Below are positions 11,272-21,044 of a stretch of DNA of 64,000 nt, one piece after another; position 1 is the first letter of the stretch; the number at the start of each line of letters is the position of its first letter. Source of the DNA: Linanthus parryae (lineage: Eukaryota; Streptophyta; Magnoliopsida; Ericales; Polemoniaceae); the NCBI GenBank assembly GCA_023055425.1, contig JALGPY010000006.1, positions 70,092,127-70,156,126 of the forward strand. The letters run 5' to 3'. A program made the translations under genes and the position numbers. The notes under the pieces are model-generated. The model saw only the letters and a program-made list of their open reading frames with translations. It ran no database searches and had not been told where the DNA came from.

Positions 11272-12289
11272 AGTACTGTGGGTGTTAGTGGTTTCTCTCA
11301 GGGAAGAGCTGCTAACAAACCTCCTTTATTATGTGGTGACAACTTTGTGCACTAGAAAGCCTAGATGAAAATATTCATCATTGAACAAGATATAGAGTTG
11401 TGGAACATCATACAAAATGGTCCTCATACATTCTACATAGAGAAATATGGGATGAGAACTTCCAAAATTGAGGATTAACTTTCTGCTTCTGAGTTAGAAA
11501 TCTTTTCTAAAAATAACAGAGCTATGAATGTCTTATATTATGCTTTGAGTGCATATGAATTCAACGGGATTTCAGGGTGCAAGACGGCTAAATAAATATG
11601 GGACAAGCTGGTGGTAACCATTGAAGGAATTAGCCAAGTCAAGCAGACAAAAGTCAGCATACTTCTTAGACAGTATGAACTGTTTAAAATCAATGGTAAT
11701 GAGTCCATCAAAGACATGTTCGAGAGGTTTGCTGACATTTTCAACAATCTGGACTCCTTGATAAATCTTTTACCAATGAGGATAAAGTCAAGAAGATCTT
11801 GAGAAGCCTTCCCAAAGACAAATGGGAACCAAAAACTACAGCCATTGAAGAAGCTCAAGATCTATCATTTCTTCAACTTGATGACTTGCTAGGATGGCTG
11901 CTTACACATGAGATCTCCAGGAATGAAGTTTATGGAGAACTACCAGACAGTGTCAAGAACTTAGCTCTCATGTCAAAGAGAGTGAACACCCTCAAAGCCT
12001 TGAAAATGAATATGATTAATATGAAGATCCCTTTACTCTCATTTCCAAGCCTTGAACAAAATTCTTAAGATGAAAAAGAACTTTGGAAATAAAGACTTCA
12101 GTAGGGATAAACACAAATCCTTTTATAGAAGAGACTACAAAGGTAAATCTTCTTCTCATGGTAATAAGCCTAAAGTAATGAATTTCTTTGAGTGTGGTGA
12201 TGCAGGACATTTGATTAGAGACGGTCCACACAAGAAAAGCAAACACTTTCAGAAGAAAGACCATTACAGAAGGAAGAATGATATGATAG
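11272..12289 (+). pseudogene. Copia gag, N-terminal part
   Basis: Recognisable gag strings are MKIFIIEQDIELWNII (near 11365), then QYELFKINGNESIKDMFERF (about 11670-11735). The lysine-rich tail has FFECGDAGHLIRDGP near 12185-12225, a decayed CCHC knuckle lacking one Cys on each side. In-frame stops and frame changes occur (for example 11352-11361 and about 11800). The frame is cut at 12289 by the gag-only element and resumes at 21045, in phase once one copy of the 5-bp duplication is removed. Confidence 0.8.
12285..12289. repeat. Target-site duplication GATAG, left copy
   Basis: GATAG immediately precedes the inserted unit and recurs at 21045-21049 immediately after it. Removing the insert and one copy restores the copia gag frame, which supports a genuine 5-bp integrase duplication. 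Confidence 0.8.
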
Positions 12290-13548
12290 TAATCTTGACT
12301 AGCCAGTCTGTGTCTGCATTAACCTGTCACATATAGATTGTTAGGACGTATTGTGTCGTCTTCGTGGTCCGTCTCGTGTTTTGCTTTAGTGTCGTAATGT
12401 GTGTGTTAGTTATGTATATGTGTTAGTGTTAGATTGTTGCACGTTTATTTAATTGAGTCTACCTGCCCAAAGTGAGTCAGTTTCGAGTCTTCTTTCGCGT
12501 CTGGCCTTGCATGTAGAGTTAGACTAAATAAAGTAAAAATACAAAAAAAAAAATTAAAAATTTGAAAAAAAATAATAAGAAAATTTGAGAAAGGGCAATC
12601 AAAAGAAGCTTAAAATTTGGTAGAATCGAGGAGTGTGAGAAGTTTACGCGTAGGGCGTGACTTGTGACCGAGAAGGACAAATTGAGTTCCCCCTAGTACG
12701 TATAGAGAGACTTCCTTTACGGGAATGTCTACCTATTTTATTACACTTACTTGATTTGCAAATCTAAAGTGTGTGTCGTTTTCTTTTACAAGAGTTGAGC
12801 TAGGTGTGAGCTAAACAAGCCGAACGTTCATGTGTACGTCTTAGGTAGTCGCCAGCCCGCCTCGTAGTGGCACACAGAACAGCTGTGCGAGGATGCGTAT
12901 TAGAGCACTCACTGCTTGATAGATCTCACCTTGTAGGACCATTAGAAAGCCCAATTTGAACCTTGGTTTTATCCATAACCTCTTGACCTAGGGTGACAAT
13001 TCTTGGCTTTCATCATAAATCGTTTAGAATCACCACTTTAGTGCGTCACGAGGGAGTCGTAGTTGAGGGGGTTCGATGAGGGAGAGCTGTACTGCATATA
13101 CTTGTGAGTTCTACATGATCGCTTGCGTATTATTACATATCTTCGAGGGGATGCGAGGGTGAGTGAGTAGGCTTGCGCACTTCGGTGTGGCGGTGTTCCA
13201 TGTCACTACACCATGGACACAGTTGTGGAGAGCCGTGAGTTCGTGACGTCTAATCCGCACAACAATGGGGTGGTTGATCTTAATTGGTGGGTCGTGCTAG
13301 GGATCGTTTTGTTTCATCATCTTGGTGTAGGAGGATCGGTTGGATTAAGCACGAGACTTACATTGTTTTGATTAATTGAGAGGGGACATGGGTATATTCT
13401 AGTGTGGGGATGTCGACTTTTGACTACGGACATAGAGATTGAGCTTTTGACGACTCCATCCCCATACATGTACTTGGATTTGTTTGCGGCTTTGTTTGGT
13501 GACACCGTGTACTTCATTGAGTTAGGGGGAGATGAATTTTACTTGTGA
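12290..13548 (+). repeat. Left arm of large inverted repeat (1259 bp)
   Basis: It is the reverse complement of 13673-14932 with only scattered substitutions: for example TGCTTTAG here against TGATTTAG in the mate, AAAATTTGG against ACAATTTGG, and a few changes near 12810-12820. Identity stops exactly at the target duplication on the outside. The 66-codon frames seen in both arms are mirror images and not evidence of coding. Confidence 0.93.
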
Positions 13549-13672
13549 TATACATTCATTGGATCGTCGATTTCCTCCCCTTAACATGCTTGCTTTGCTC
13601 TTTGCTGGATTCTTGGAAGACCACATCTCACCGACCCTCACCACGATGATAGAAACCGCAACCCGAGTGGTC
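13549..13672. other. Palindrome spacer (124 bp)
   Basis: Unique sequence between the two arms. Transcripts across it would fold into a hairpin with a stem of about 1.26 kb and this 124-base loop. Confidence 0.85.
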
Positions 13673-14932
13673 TCACAAGTAAAATTCATCTCCCCCTAAC
13701 TCAATGAAGTACACGGTGTCACCAAACAAAGCCGCAAACAAATCCAAGTACATGTATGTGGATGGAGTCGTCAAAAGCTCAATCTCTATGTCCGTAGTCA
13801 AAAGTCGACATCCCCACACTAGAATATACCCATGTCCCCTCTCAAGTAATCAAAACAATGTAAGTCTCGTGCTTAATCCAACCGATCCTCCTACACCAAG
13901 ATGATGAAACAAAACGATTCCTAGCACGACCCACCAATTAAGATCAACCACCCCATTGTTGTGCGGATTAGACGTCACGCACTCACGGCTCTCCACAACT
14001 GTGTCCATGGTGTAGTGACATGGAACACCGCCACACCGAAGTGCGCAAGCCTACTCACTCACCCTCGCATCCCCTCGAAGATATGTAATAATACGCAAGC
14101 GATCATGTAGAACTCACAAGTATATGCAGTACAGCTCTCCCTCATCGAACCCCCTCAACTACGACTCCCTCGTGACGCACTAAAGTGGTGATTCTAAACG
14201 ATTTATGATGAAAGCCAAGAATTGTCACCCTAGGTCAAGAGGTTATGGATAAAACCAAGGTTCAAATTGGGCTTTCTAATGGTCCTACAAGGTGAGATCT
14301 ATCAAGCAGTGAGTGCTCTAATACGCATCCTCGCACAGCTGTTCTGTGTGCCACTACGAGGCGGGCTGGCGACTACCTAAGACGTACACATGAACGTTCG
14401 GCCTGTTTGGCTCACACCTAGCTCAACTCTTGTAAAAGAAAACGACACACACTTTAGATTTGCAAATCAAGTAAGTGTAATAAAATAGGTAGACATTCCC
14501 GTAAAGGAAGTCTCTCTATACGTACTAGGGGGAACTCAATTTGTCCTTCTCGGTCACAAGTCACGCCCTACGCGTAAACTTCTCACACTCCTCGATTCTA
14601 CCAAATTGTAAGCTTCTTTTGATTGCCCTTTCTCAAATTTTCTTATTATTTTTTTTCAAATTTTTAATTTTTTTTTTTTGTATTTTTACTTTATTTAGTC
14701 TAACTCTACATGCAAGGCCAGACGCGAAAGAAGACTCGAAACTGACTCACTTTGGGCAGGTAGACTCAATTAAATAAACGTGCAACAATCTAACACTAAC
14801 ACATATACATAACTAACACACACATTACGACACTAAATCAAAACACGAGACGGACCACGAAGACGACACAATACGTCCTAACAATCTATATGTGACAGGT
14901 TAATGCAGACACAGACTGGCTAGTCAAGATTA
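13673..14932 (-). repeat. Right arm of large inverted repeat (1260 bp), native orientation
   Basis: This arm continues from the rest of the element without a break, so it is probably the original copy: 3' untranslated sequence just past a polypurine tract. No protein domain is recognised. It includes an A-rich/T-rich block (about 14640-14690) and otherwise ordinary composition. Confidence 0.9.
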
Positions 14933-14936
14933 AAAA

Positions 14937-14975
14937 TCCTCCCCACACTTGAATGCTTCGTTGTCCTCAACGAAT
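14937..14975 (-). promoter_or_regulatory. Polypurine tract and hairpin at the palindrome edge
   Basis: On the minus strand a hairpin TTCGTTGAGGACAACGAA is followed by CATTC and the purine run AAGTGTGGGGAGGA, then TTTT and the palindrome edge at 14932. Stem-loop plus purine run is the usual plus-strand primer arrangement of Ty3/gypsy elements. Confidence 0.6.
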
Positions 14976-16798
14976 TTAGAGATCAATCAAGAGGACTCGG
15001 CAATTCTAATGCGAGGTGCGGTGAATCTACTCAGGGCCATCATCACCCTCTTCCTCAACTACTTTTTGTCTTCCTACATTCAACTCGTGCACCTTACTCT
15101 TCTTACTTCTAAACGGTCTCATTTCACAAGAAAGTAGCAATTCAAATTTAGAGATTATATTCGCTACGTGCACGTGACAAGGAGTGTTTAGTGAATCAAA
15201 GCAAGAAAACAATTTAGCATATAGGTCCTAGGACACTAGTCAATCGCCCCCAAACGTCGCAACTAAGCGACAACAATAACAAATTTGGGCTTTTACTCAA
15301 TGTGCCTAGACTCGATAAAATTAAATTGCAAGAGAGAGATTAGCGATACCTGAAGCCCTGGAGTTCCGTTCAAACGGGGCTGAATCGATGAAATCAGTCA
15401 AGAAGGACCGTACGGTCGACTGATTTTTCGATACTTTTCGCGATTTGAGATTTTTAGCTCAATATCTTCTCCTCGTTGTCCCCGTCACAACCCCGCAAAC
15501 GGTTTGCGCGAATTTCAACCGGTTCAGAATGAATTGCAGATTTATCGTGACAAAAACCCTAGCTTTCACCTGGTTCCACCACACCACTCTCGTTGATTCT
15601 TCAAAATTACAAACCCAAAACTCGTCGGCGCTGTTGAGCCGACCAAAACCCACCAAACGCCATGAAAAGCCGGCAATTTTTCCGACCAGTAGAGATCCGG
15701 AGGCGCGCTGCATTCTTAGAGCTCTGTTGCGTGGGTCAGGTGAAGAACTCCGACGCCGGGGGTCGTTGATACTGTTGTGCCGAGCAGAACGCCACCAGAC
15801 GTCGTCAAAATCCGGCGATTTTTGGTTGGCAGCGGTTGTGAGATTGATGCTCTGTTCGTCGAGAGATTGGCCGTGGGGGTCTGAACAAGAACCGCCCTAT
15901 GTCGCCGGCGCTATCAGTCGAGCAAAATCCACCACGTCCCTTCAATCTCCGGCCATTTCCGAGCTGTAGAGCTCTTGAAGGTCGCCTAAGATTTACCGGA
16001 TTTTTTCTTGCAGACCCTTTGATCGGAAAAAAAATTGCCGGAACTCGCCGGTGTTTGTCGGCGCTGCTGAGCCGCCGCTGTGCCGAGCGGAACCCACCAA
16101 ACGCCGGTAATTTACGGCGAGTTTCCCGTCGGCTGTTCTGTTCGTGAGAGCTCTCCGTGGAGTCTTCTGCGTGGGTGCGGCGAACAAAACCAAAAGTTGC
16201 CCTTTTTTTCGCAACGTGTGTGTTTTTTTTTTTCTTCACTTAAACGCCAAAGACAAATTTGCCCCCTTTTAATTAAAGCAACGTGTAAGAGCATAAATGT
16301 GATCTTGGGATCACATTTTTGATCACACGATCACCCATTGTGATCTTGCAAAAGCAGTGGGTTACCAGAGAGAAGCGTGGTCAATTTTTTCTACGTACCG
16401 GCTGCCCTTTTTTTTCTCTTCTTCTTCTTCTTCTTCGTCTTTCTTCTTGTTCTACTATTTTACGCTCCCGGACTCCGATGCACGCGTATAATATACCGTC
16501 GGAAAGCTCGTTTCGCCCTCTTTCTCCTTTTTCTTGTGTTACTCTAAAATTAACAGAGTAAACTTCAGAATTTATGACCTCAAATTCCGTGACTATTACG
16601 TCGCTTTCTCGATTTTTGTGCGTTTCTTCCACGCGCATCAAGAATGGGAGCCCGGACTGCGTCTCCAACCTGTATTCCTGTAGCGACTCAATTCAAATGT
16701 AAGATCCTCACTCTCTCACCCCTCAGATAAGAAAATTTTATTGAAAAACGCACACAACAGTATTTAAACACACTCTCTACACTAAAGCATAAAAATAC
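14976..16798. other. Non-coding 3' region of the gag-only element
   Basis: No coding domain is recognised. About 15620-16150 is GC-rich, with four or five diverged repeats of a block around CCGGCAATTT and CACCAAACGCC spaced about 100-150 bp. A CT-rich run with TTC repeats lies at about 16405-16450. The inverted motif GTGATCTTGGGATCAC at 16299-16314 also occurs in this element's LTR (20548-20563). ORFs here (such as 15445-15969) follow the GC-rich repeats and are probably chance. Confidence 0.55.
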
Positions 16799-16824
16799 GT
16801 TGGGTTTCCTCCCAACAAGCGCTT
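16799..16824 (-). other. Post-pol hairpin motif of Athila elements
   Basis: On the minus strand AAGCGCTTGTTGGGAGGAAA is followed by CCCAAC, giving the stem GTTGGG/CCCAAC with loop AGGAAA. I recognise a very similar string just after the end of pol in Athila-type elements. Here it lies 44 bp past the gag-protease stop, implying that pol was removed between protease and this motif. Confidence 0.5.
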
Positions 16825-16867
16825 GTAATTTAAGGTCGACGGCCCGACCCAGTTACCTCAAAAGATG

Positions 16868-19447
16868 TTAAGGAGGTCTAGCACGACGTGCCTCCTCCTT
16901 CAATTTCTTGCTCTTGATTTTCTGCACCACATCATGTGCACTCACCACATTTTGCTTCTTCTCTGATTCGGGTGGATCGGGATGCAAAACTGTAGGCAAC
17001 CCAAGAGAAGGATCCACACGATCTTCTCTAAACTTGATCATGGCCAATTTATTCTTCCCCTTGCTCGGAACAAATGCCTTGAACACGAGTGATGAGTCTA
17101 GAGCCTTGATAGTCAACTCCTCAGTCTCTAGATCCACATTTGTGCGCATTGTCTTCAACAACGGTCTTCCAAAGATTAGTGGAACATCGCGATCCTCCTT
17201 GATATCCACTATCACAAAGTCAGCTGGAAAGACAAATGCGCCCACTTTGACTAGCGAATTCTCAATCACCCCATTTGCCGTAACTATAGAATTGTCGGCC
17301 AATTGCAGACCCATCTTCACAGGGGTCGGCGCGCCAATGCCCAATCTCTGAAACAGAGACAATGGCATGAGATTAATACTCGCGCCCAATTTACAGAGAC
17401 CATGTGTATGATATCCACCCCCAAGAGTGCAGCCTAAGATGACACTGCCTGGATCTCTCATCTTGGGAATGTCTCTTTGTATGACAGTGCTACACGTCTC
17501 TGTTAGCTTTATCGTGGCATAGGGTTCTATGCTCTTCTTCCCCCATAGGATTTCCTTCAAGAACTTCTTATACCTGGGCATCTGAGCAAGTGCTTCTACA
17601 AGAGGAATGTTGATATGCAATTGTTTGAATATATCCATAAATCTCCCAAAGTGTTCCTCATCATTCCTCTTTATCGCCGCCGGATATGGAATTCGTGGCT
17701 CATAAGTAGCCAGATATGGAGTGCTCTTGGACTCTTCTTTCTTCTCAACCGTGTCCTTTGATTGGGGACTCAAGGCCTTGGGCAACTCTTCACCCAATTC
17801 CTTCTCTGTAGCTTTTGTAGCTTCGGCTCTCGCATGGCTAGGATATGGAGGATCCTGAGTAGTCACACCACTGCGAGTAGTAATAGCTTTGAGCTGCTCA
17901 GTAGGAAGAATGGTATTGGAAGGAAGCATACCTGGCGGAAATTTAGCATTCTGATTGGCAATCTGCCCAATCTGAGTCTCGTGGCTCTTTATTGTTGCTT
18001 GTATTGAGACAATCGTGCTCTCCATCCTGTCTTGATTAGCTAGTAACTTTCTCAATAAAGCATTTGTTTCTTGATCTTCTAGTTGCTGAGCCTGTTGCTG
18101 TTGAAATTTCCCTTGAGCTTGATACTGATAATTCGGCTGCTGTCCGGGCGCATATAACCCATTTTTAGGGTTGGCATAGCTAAAGTTGGGGTGATTGCGG
18201 TTGTTGGGATGATAAGTGTTAGTCCACTGCTGCTGTCGTGGTGGACCCATGTAATTCACATCTTCAATGGAGCCATATCCATGATTCTCATCCGCGAGTA
18301 ACTCACCCATGGGCTTCACTTGTGATGGAGGTTGCATGCTGTGAAATGCTGAGGTCATGGATTCCAGCTTTTGCTCCATAGACTCAATCTTGTTGACTAA
18401 GGCTGCATCCCCCGGTTTGGAGTACCTACGAGTTTCAGCTCGTGTAGTCTCCCTCTTTGACACGTTATTCAGCAGATCTTGAGCTCGTTGTGCCCCAAGC
18501 CCCATAAAATTACCTCCAGCTAGCATATCTAACTGGTCAGCTGTCTCCTTGTCTAATGCAGTGTAGAAATAATGGAGAAGCTTGTGCCATGGCTCCCCAT
18601 GATTCGGACATCTACGGAGAATTTGGCTAAACCTCCTCCAAGCATCTCCCAATGAGCTGTCTTCTTCCTGAGTGAAATTTGCAATCTCAGCCATCTGCTG
18701 AGCGACTCGGGATGGTGGCAAATACTTCCTCAGAAACTCATGACAACAATCCGCCCATGTCACGATGCTCCCAGCTGGCAGCTCCATAAGCCACTTCTTG
18801 GCTTTTCCAGATAAGGAGAAGGGAAATAGTAATAGCTTAACTCTTTCATCTGGAACTCGTTGGTCGTGCAGGGTTGATGTGATTTGCTCAAATACCAGCA
18901 GATGGTGATTGGGATCATCTCCTGGAGCTCCGTTGAATGCGCACTCATCACGAACCATACCGATCATATGTTGGCGCAACTCGAAGTGTTGGGCATTGAT
19001 CTGTGGCCTGACAATGGTAGGCTGATAACACGCTGGAGTAGTCCTGAAATAATCCACCATAGGGCGTTCTTCAATCTCGGCATTGTTCTGCCTGTTGTTT
19101 CCCCCATTATTCCCATTATTTTTCCCACCGATGTTCGCCACTTGTGCCCCCACACCAGGACGTGGTTGTGGATTTGGGGGAGCCAAGCGATCCATCATTG
19201 CCTGCATCTCAGCCATTTGAGCCCTCAGCTCCTCAGTTTCTCGTGCTTTATTGGCTGCATCCTCTACAGCTGCTGCTCTAGCTGCCTCCGCATCCTGCAT
19301 ACCTTTGCGGATCCTCTCAAACTCAGCTCTAGTTTCGTCATCCATAGCAACTGAGCTTGTCTTCCTCTTGTCTCTACGTTGTGCGCGTAACAAAGTTTCC
19401 GGGTCCTCAAGTGTTGGGTGCAAAGGCTCGTCTCGAGAACGGGACAT
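16868..19447 (-). CDS. Athila-type Gag with protease-like tail, intact frame (859 aa)
   Basis: The frame is uninterrupted, in contrast to every other retrotransposon gene here. The N terminus is charged and coiled-coil prone (residues about 35-85, many Glu/Ala/Arg), then Asn/Gly-rich. The capsid-type gag domain follows at about residues 150-330, with DDPNHHLLVFEQI, LLLFPFSLSGKAKKWL and WADCCHEFLRKYLP. A Gln-rich linker comes next, then a retropepsin-like region near 670-770 with LCKLGASINLMPLSLF and VPLIFGRPLL. The catalytic Asp expected before LGAS is Lys (residue 686, codon at 17392-17390), so protease is probably inactive. The start at 19447 is the first Met after the primer site in this frame. 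The stop comes before any RT. The protein probably packages RNA in particles supplied with enzymes in trans. Confidence 0.88.
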   Translation of the reverse strand: MSRSRDEPLHPTLEDPETLLRAQRRDKRKTSSVAMDDETRAEFERIRKGMQDAEAARAAAVEDAANKARETEELRAQMAEMQAMMDRLAPPNPQPRPGVGAQVANIGGKNNGNNGGNNRQNNAEIEERPMVDYFRTTPACYQPTIVRPQINAQHFELRQHMIGMVRDECAFNGAPGDDPNHHLLVFEQITSTLHDQRVPDERVKLLLFPFSLSGKAKKWLMELPAGSIVTWADCCHEFLRKYLPPSRVAQQMAEIANFTQEEDSSLGDAWRRFSQILRRCPNHGEPWHKLLHYFYTALDKETADQLDMLAGGNFMGLGAQRAQDLLNNVSKRETTRAETRRYSKPGDAALVNKIESMEQKLESMTSAFHSMQPPSQVKPMGELLADENHGYGSIEDVNYMGPPRQQQWTNTYHPNNRNHPNFSYANPKNGLYAPGQQPNYQYQAQGKFQQQQAQQLEDQETNALLRKLLANQDRMESTIVSIQATIKSHETQIGQIANQNAKFPPGMLPSNTILPTEQLKAITTRSGVTTQDPPYPSHARAEATKATEKELGEELPKALSPQSKDTVEKKEESKSTPYLATYEPRIPYPAAIKRNDEEHFGRFMDIFKQLHINIPLVEALAQMPRYKKFLKEILWGKKSIEPYATIKLTETCSTVIQRDIPKMRDPGSVILGCTLGGGYHTHGLCKLGASINLMPLSLFQRLGIGAPTPVKMGLQLADNSIVTANGVIENSLVKVGAFVFPADFVIVDIKEDRDVPLIFGRPLLKTMRTNVDLETEELTIKALDSSLVFKAFVPSKGKNKLAMIKFREDRVDPSLGLPTVLHPDPPESEKKQNVVSAHDVVQKIKSKKLKEEARRARPP

Positions 19448-19560
19448 GCACCATGAAGTTCAACCTGAAAACACAGATTACACACAGAAAGTAGGTGAGT
19501 AATAGATATAAACAATAAAATAAATCCCTAAGGCTAGGAATTATAACTAATTTAGCCGAA

Positions 19561-19580
19561 GTCCCCGGCAACGGCGCCAA
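19561..19580 (-). other. tRNA-Asp primer-binding site
   Basis: The minus strand reads TTGGCGCCGTTGCCGGGGAC, complementary to the 3' end of plant tRNA-Asp and typical of Athila-type elements. It lies five bases inside the LTR edge. Confidence 0.88.
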
Positions 19581-19585
19581 GAACT

Positions 19586-21044
19586 TGACACGTCCAAACC
19601 ACAAGTGTATGGTTGTCGGTGCAGTAATAATCGGAAAAGTCCGGATTGTGGAATCCCAAGAGACTTCTTTGTAAATTAGCTATTAGTTCTTAACCTTGTG
19701 TGGGCAAGGCGCAATGATTTGGTTTTCTAATTCTACTTAAAATAAAAGACAACTGTCTCAATTAATCGGTTGAATAATCTCACGATTAACAAAGAATGAT
19801 TACGAAAGTTACTTAATAAGTGGACAAGTCAGGATATCTCTACGGGTTCACTAGGGAATTCACACCACTTAGGATTTATGTTCATGCAACACGGATATTT
19901 TCTACTTAGTCAAACGAGCAATTTCACTTTGAAGATTCCTCAACCAAAGCCTATATTTAAACTCTTGTACCTGATTCCTCTAGCCTACTTAAGTTTAAAT
20001 ATGCATTATGATCTTGATATCAACTCTTAGTTCTAGTTATCTAGCAAGATTCCTCAACCCTAGATTCGACTAGTGCAAGATTCAAGTTCAAGCAATAACT
20101 ATTGATTCCTCTAATAATTATCACCTATATCAATCTTATTGTGACGTCAAACAATATGAAAGATAGAATTACGCATATGAATCAAGCATAACTAAGCATA
20201 AACATCCAATTAAGCTAATAAGCATGAAGCATAATCCATAAATCACCAAAATATGGTGTTCAAAACCCTAGTTCCCTATGAGATATCCCGAATAGAGGGT
20301 TTAGCTACTAAAACACATGATCAAAGTACAAAGTTTCAATGATCATAAACAAAAACTAAAGAGGGGAAGAAGATAGAGAATCAAACGATGGTCTCCAAGC
20401 TCCAAGAATGCTCCTTGCTCTCCAATGGCGTAGAATGATGAATACTCAAGCCCTAGGTCGTTCCCTCTTGTTAAATCACGTCACTTCTTTCAAGTTTTTA
20501 AAAATTAAACTTTTTACCCCTTTTCTAATCACGTCAGATCTACTAATGTGATCTTGGGATCACAATTTGTGATCCTAGGATCACCTTAGTTGATTGGAGG
20601 ATCACGTTGGTGGTCTTGTACTTGATCTTGTGATCATAGGATCACCTTTTGTCTTGTAGGATCACCTTGATCTTCCATGTGTGTTGCTTCTTTTCACCTC
20701 TTGAAAATTTGGCTAAGTCTTTTTCTCCTCTTAGCTTCTCCTCTTCTTCTATTCTCTCATGCATTACTTGAGTTTCTTTCTTTCCGAAGTTCGCTTCCGC
20801 TCCAAAATCCGCACTCCATGCTTCCGGTTCCTGAAATCCACAACACGAACAAATACCGGAAGATCAAATGCGACAAATAAAACATAAAACATGCGTAAAA
20901 CGCCCGGATTACACCATGAAGTCCAAATACTCAAGTATGCTAAAAAATATCAAAACTCGGCCTAAAACACACATAAATGTATCGGAAAGTACGCGAAACA
21001 ACAAGTAATCACAATAGAATATAACTCCAATTATGGAGTTATCA
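19586..21044 (-). repeat. LTR of the gag-only element (1459 bp)
   Basis: In element sense it starts TGATAACTCCATAATTGGAG and ends GGACGTGTCA, with proper TG...CA ends. The outer end abuts the GATAG duplication at 21045. No second copy is found at the left end, where the palindrome stands instead. Confidence 0.88.
20548..20662. repeat. Cluster of GTGATC...GATCAC palindromes in the LTR
   Basis: GTGATCTTGGGATCAC (20548), the perfect 16-bp palindrome GTGATCCTAGGATCAC (20569) and GTGATCATAGGATCAC (20630) lie within about 100 bp, with further AGGATCAC half sites at about 20598 and 20659. A matching pair lies at 16299-16335 inside the element. These are possible protein-binding sites or RNA hairpins. 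Confidence 0.7.

Larger units (their letters stand above)
12290..21044 (-). mobile_element. Athila-type gag-only retrotransposon with palindromic 3' end
   Basis: Minus-strand order: LTR (21044-19586), tRNA-Asp primer site (19580-19561), one long gag-protease frame (19447-16868), a hairpin at 16824-16799, about 1.85 kb non-coding, a polypurine tract (14950-14937), then a 2643-bp palindrome in place of the 3' LTR. RT, RNase H and integrase are absent. It is flanked by GATAG on both sides, so it entered as one unit. It resembles known non-autonomous TR-GAG elements, which depend on proteins made elsewhere. The LTR-free left end (TAATC, not TG...CA) is abnormal. Confidence 0.8.

Noticed and set aside
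13317..13904. Pair of 66-codon ORFs in the palindrome arms as a duplicated gene
   Set aside because: They are mirror copies caused by the inverted repeat, with no domain or start context.
12290..14932. Simple sequencing-adapter (hairpin) artefact
   Set aside because: The arms carry several base differences and the outer edge coincides with a target duplication. An artefact of one molecule would not do this, though read-level proof is still lacking.
12290..14932. Independent foldback DNA transposon
   Set aside because: Flanks of this segment alone (GATAG against AAAAA) do not match; the duplication pairs with 21045.
15445..15969. 174-codon ORF as a host gene
   Set aside because: Composition follows the GC-rich diverged repeats; overlapping frames on both strands are equally open.
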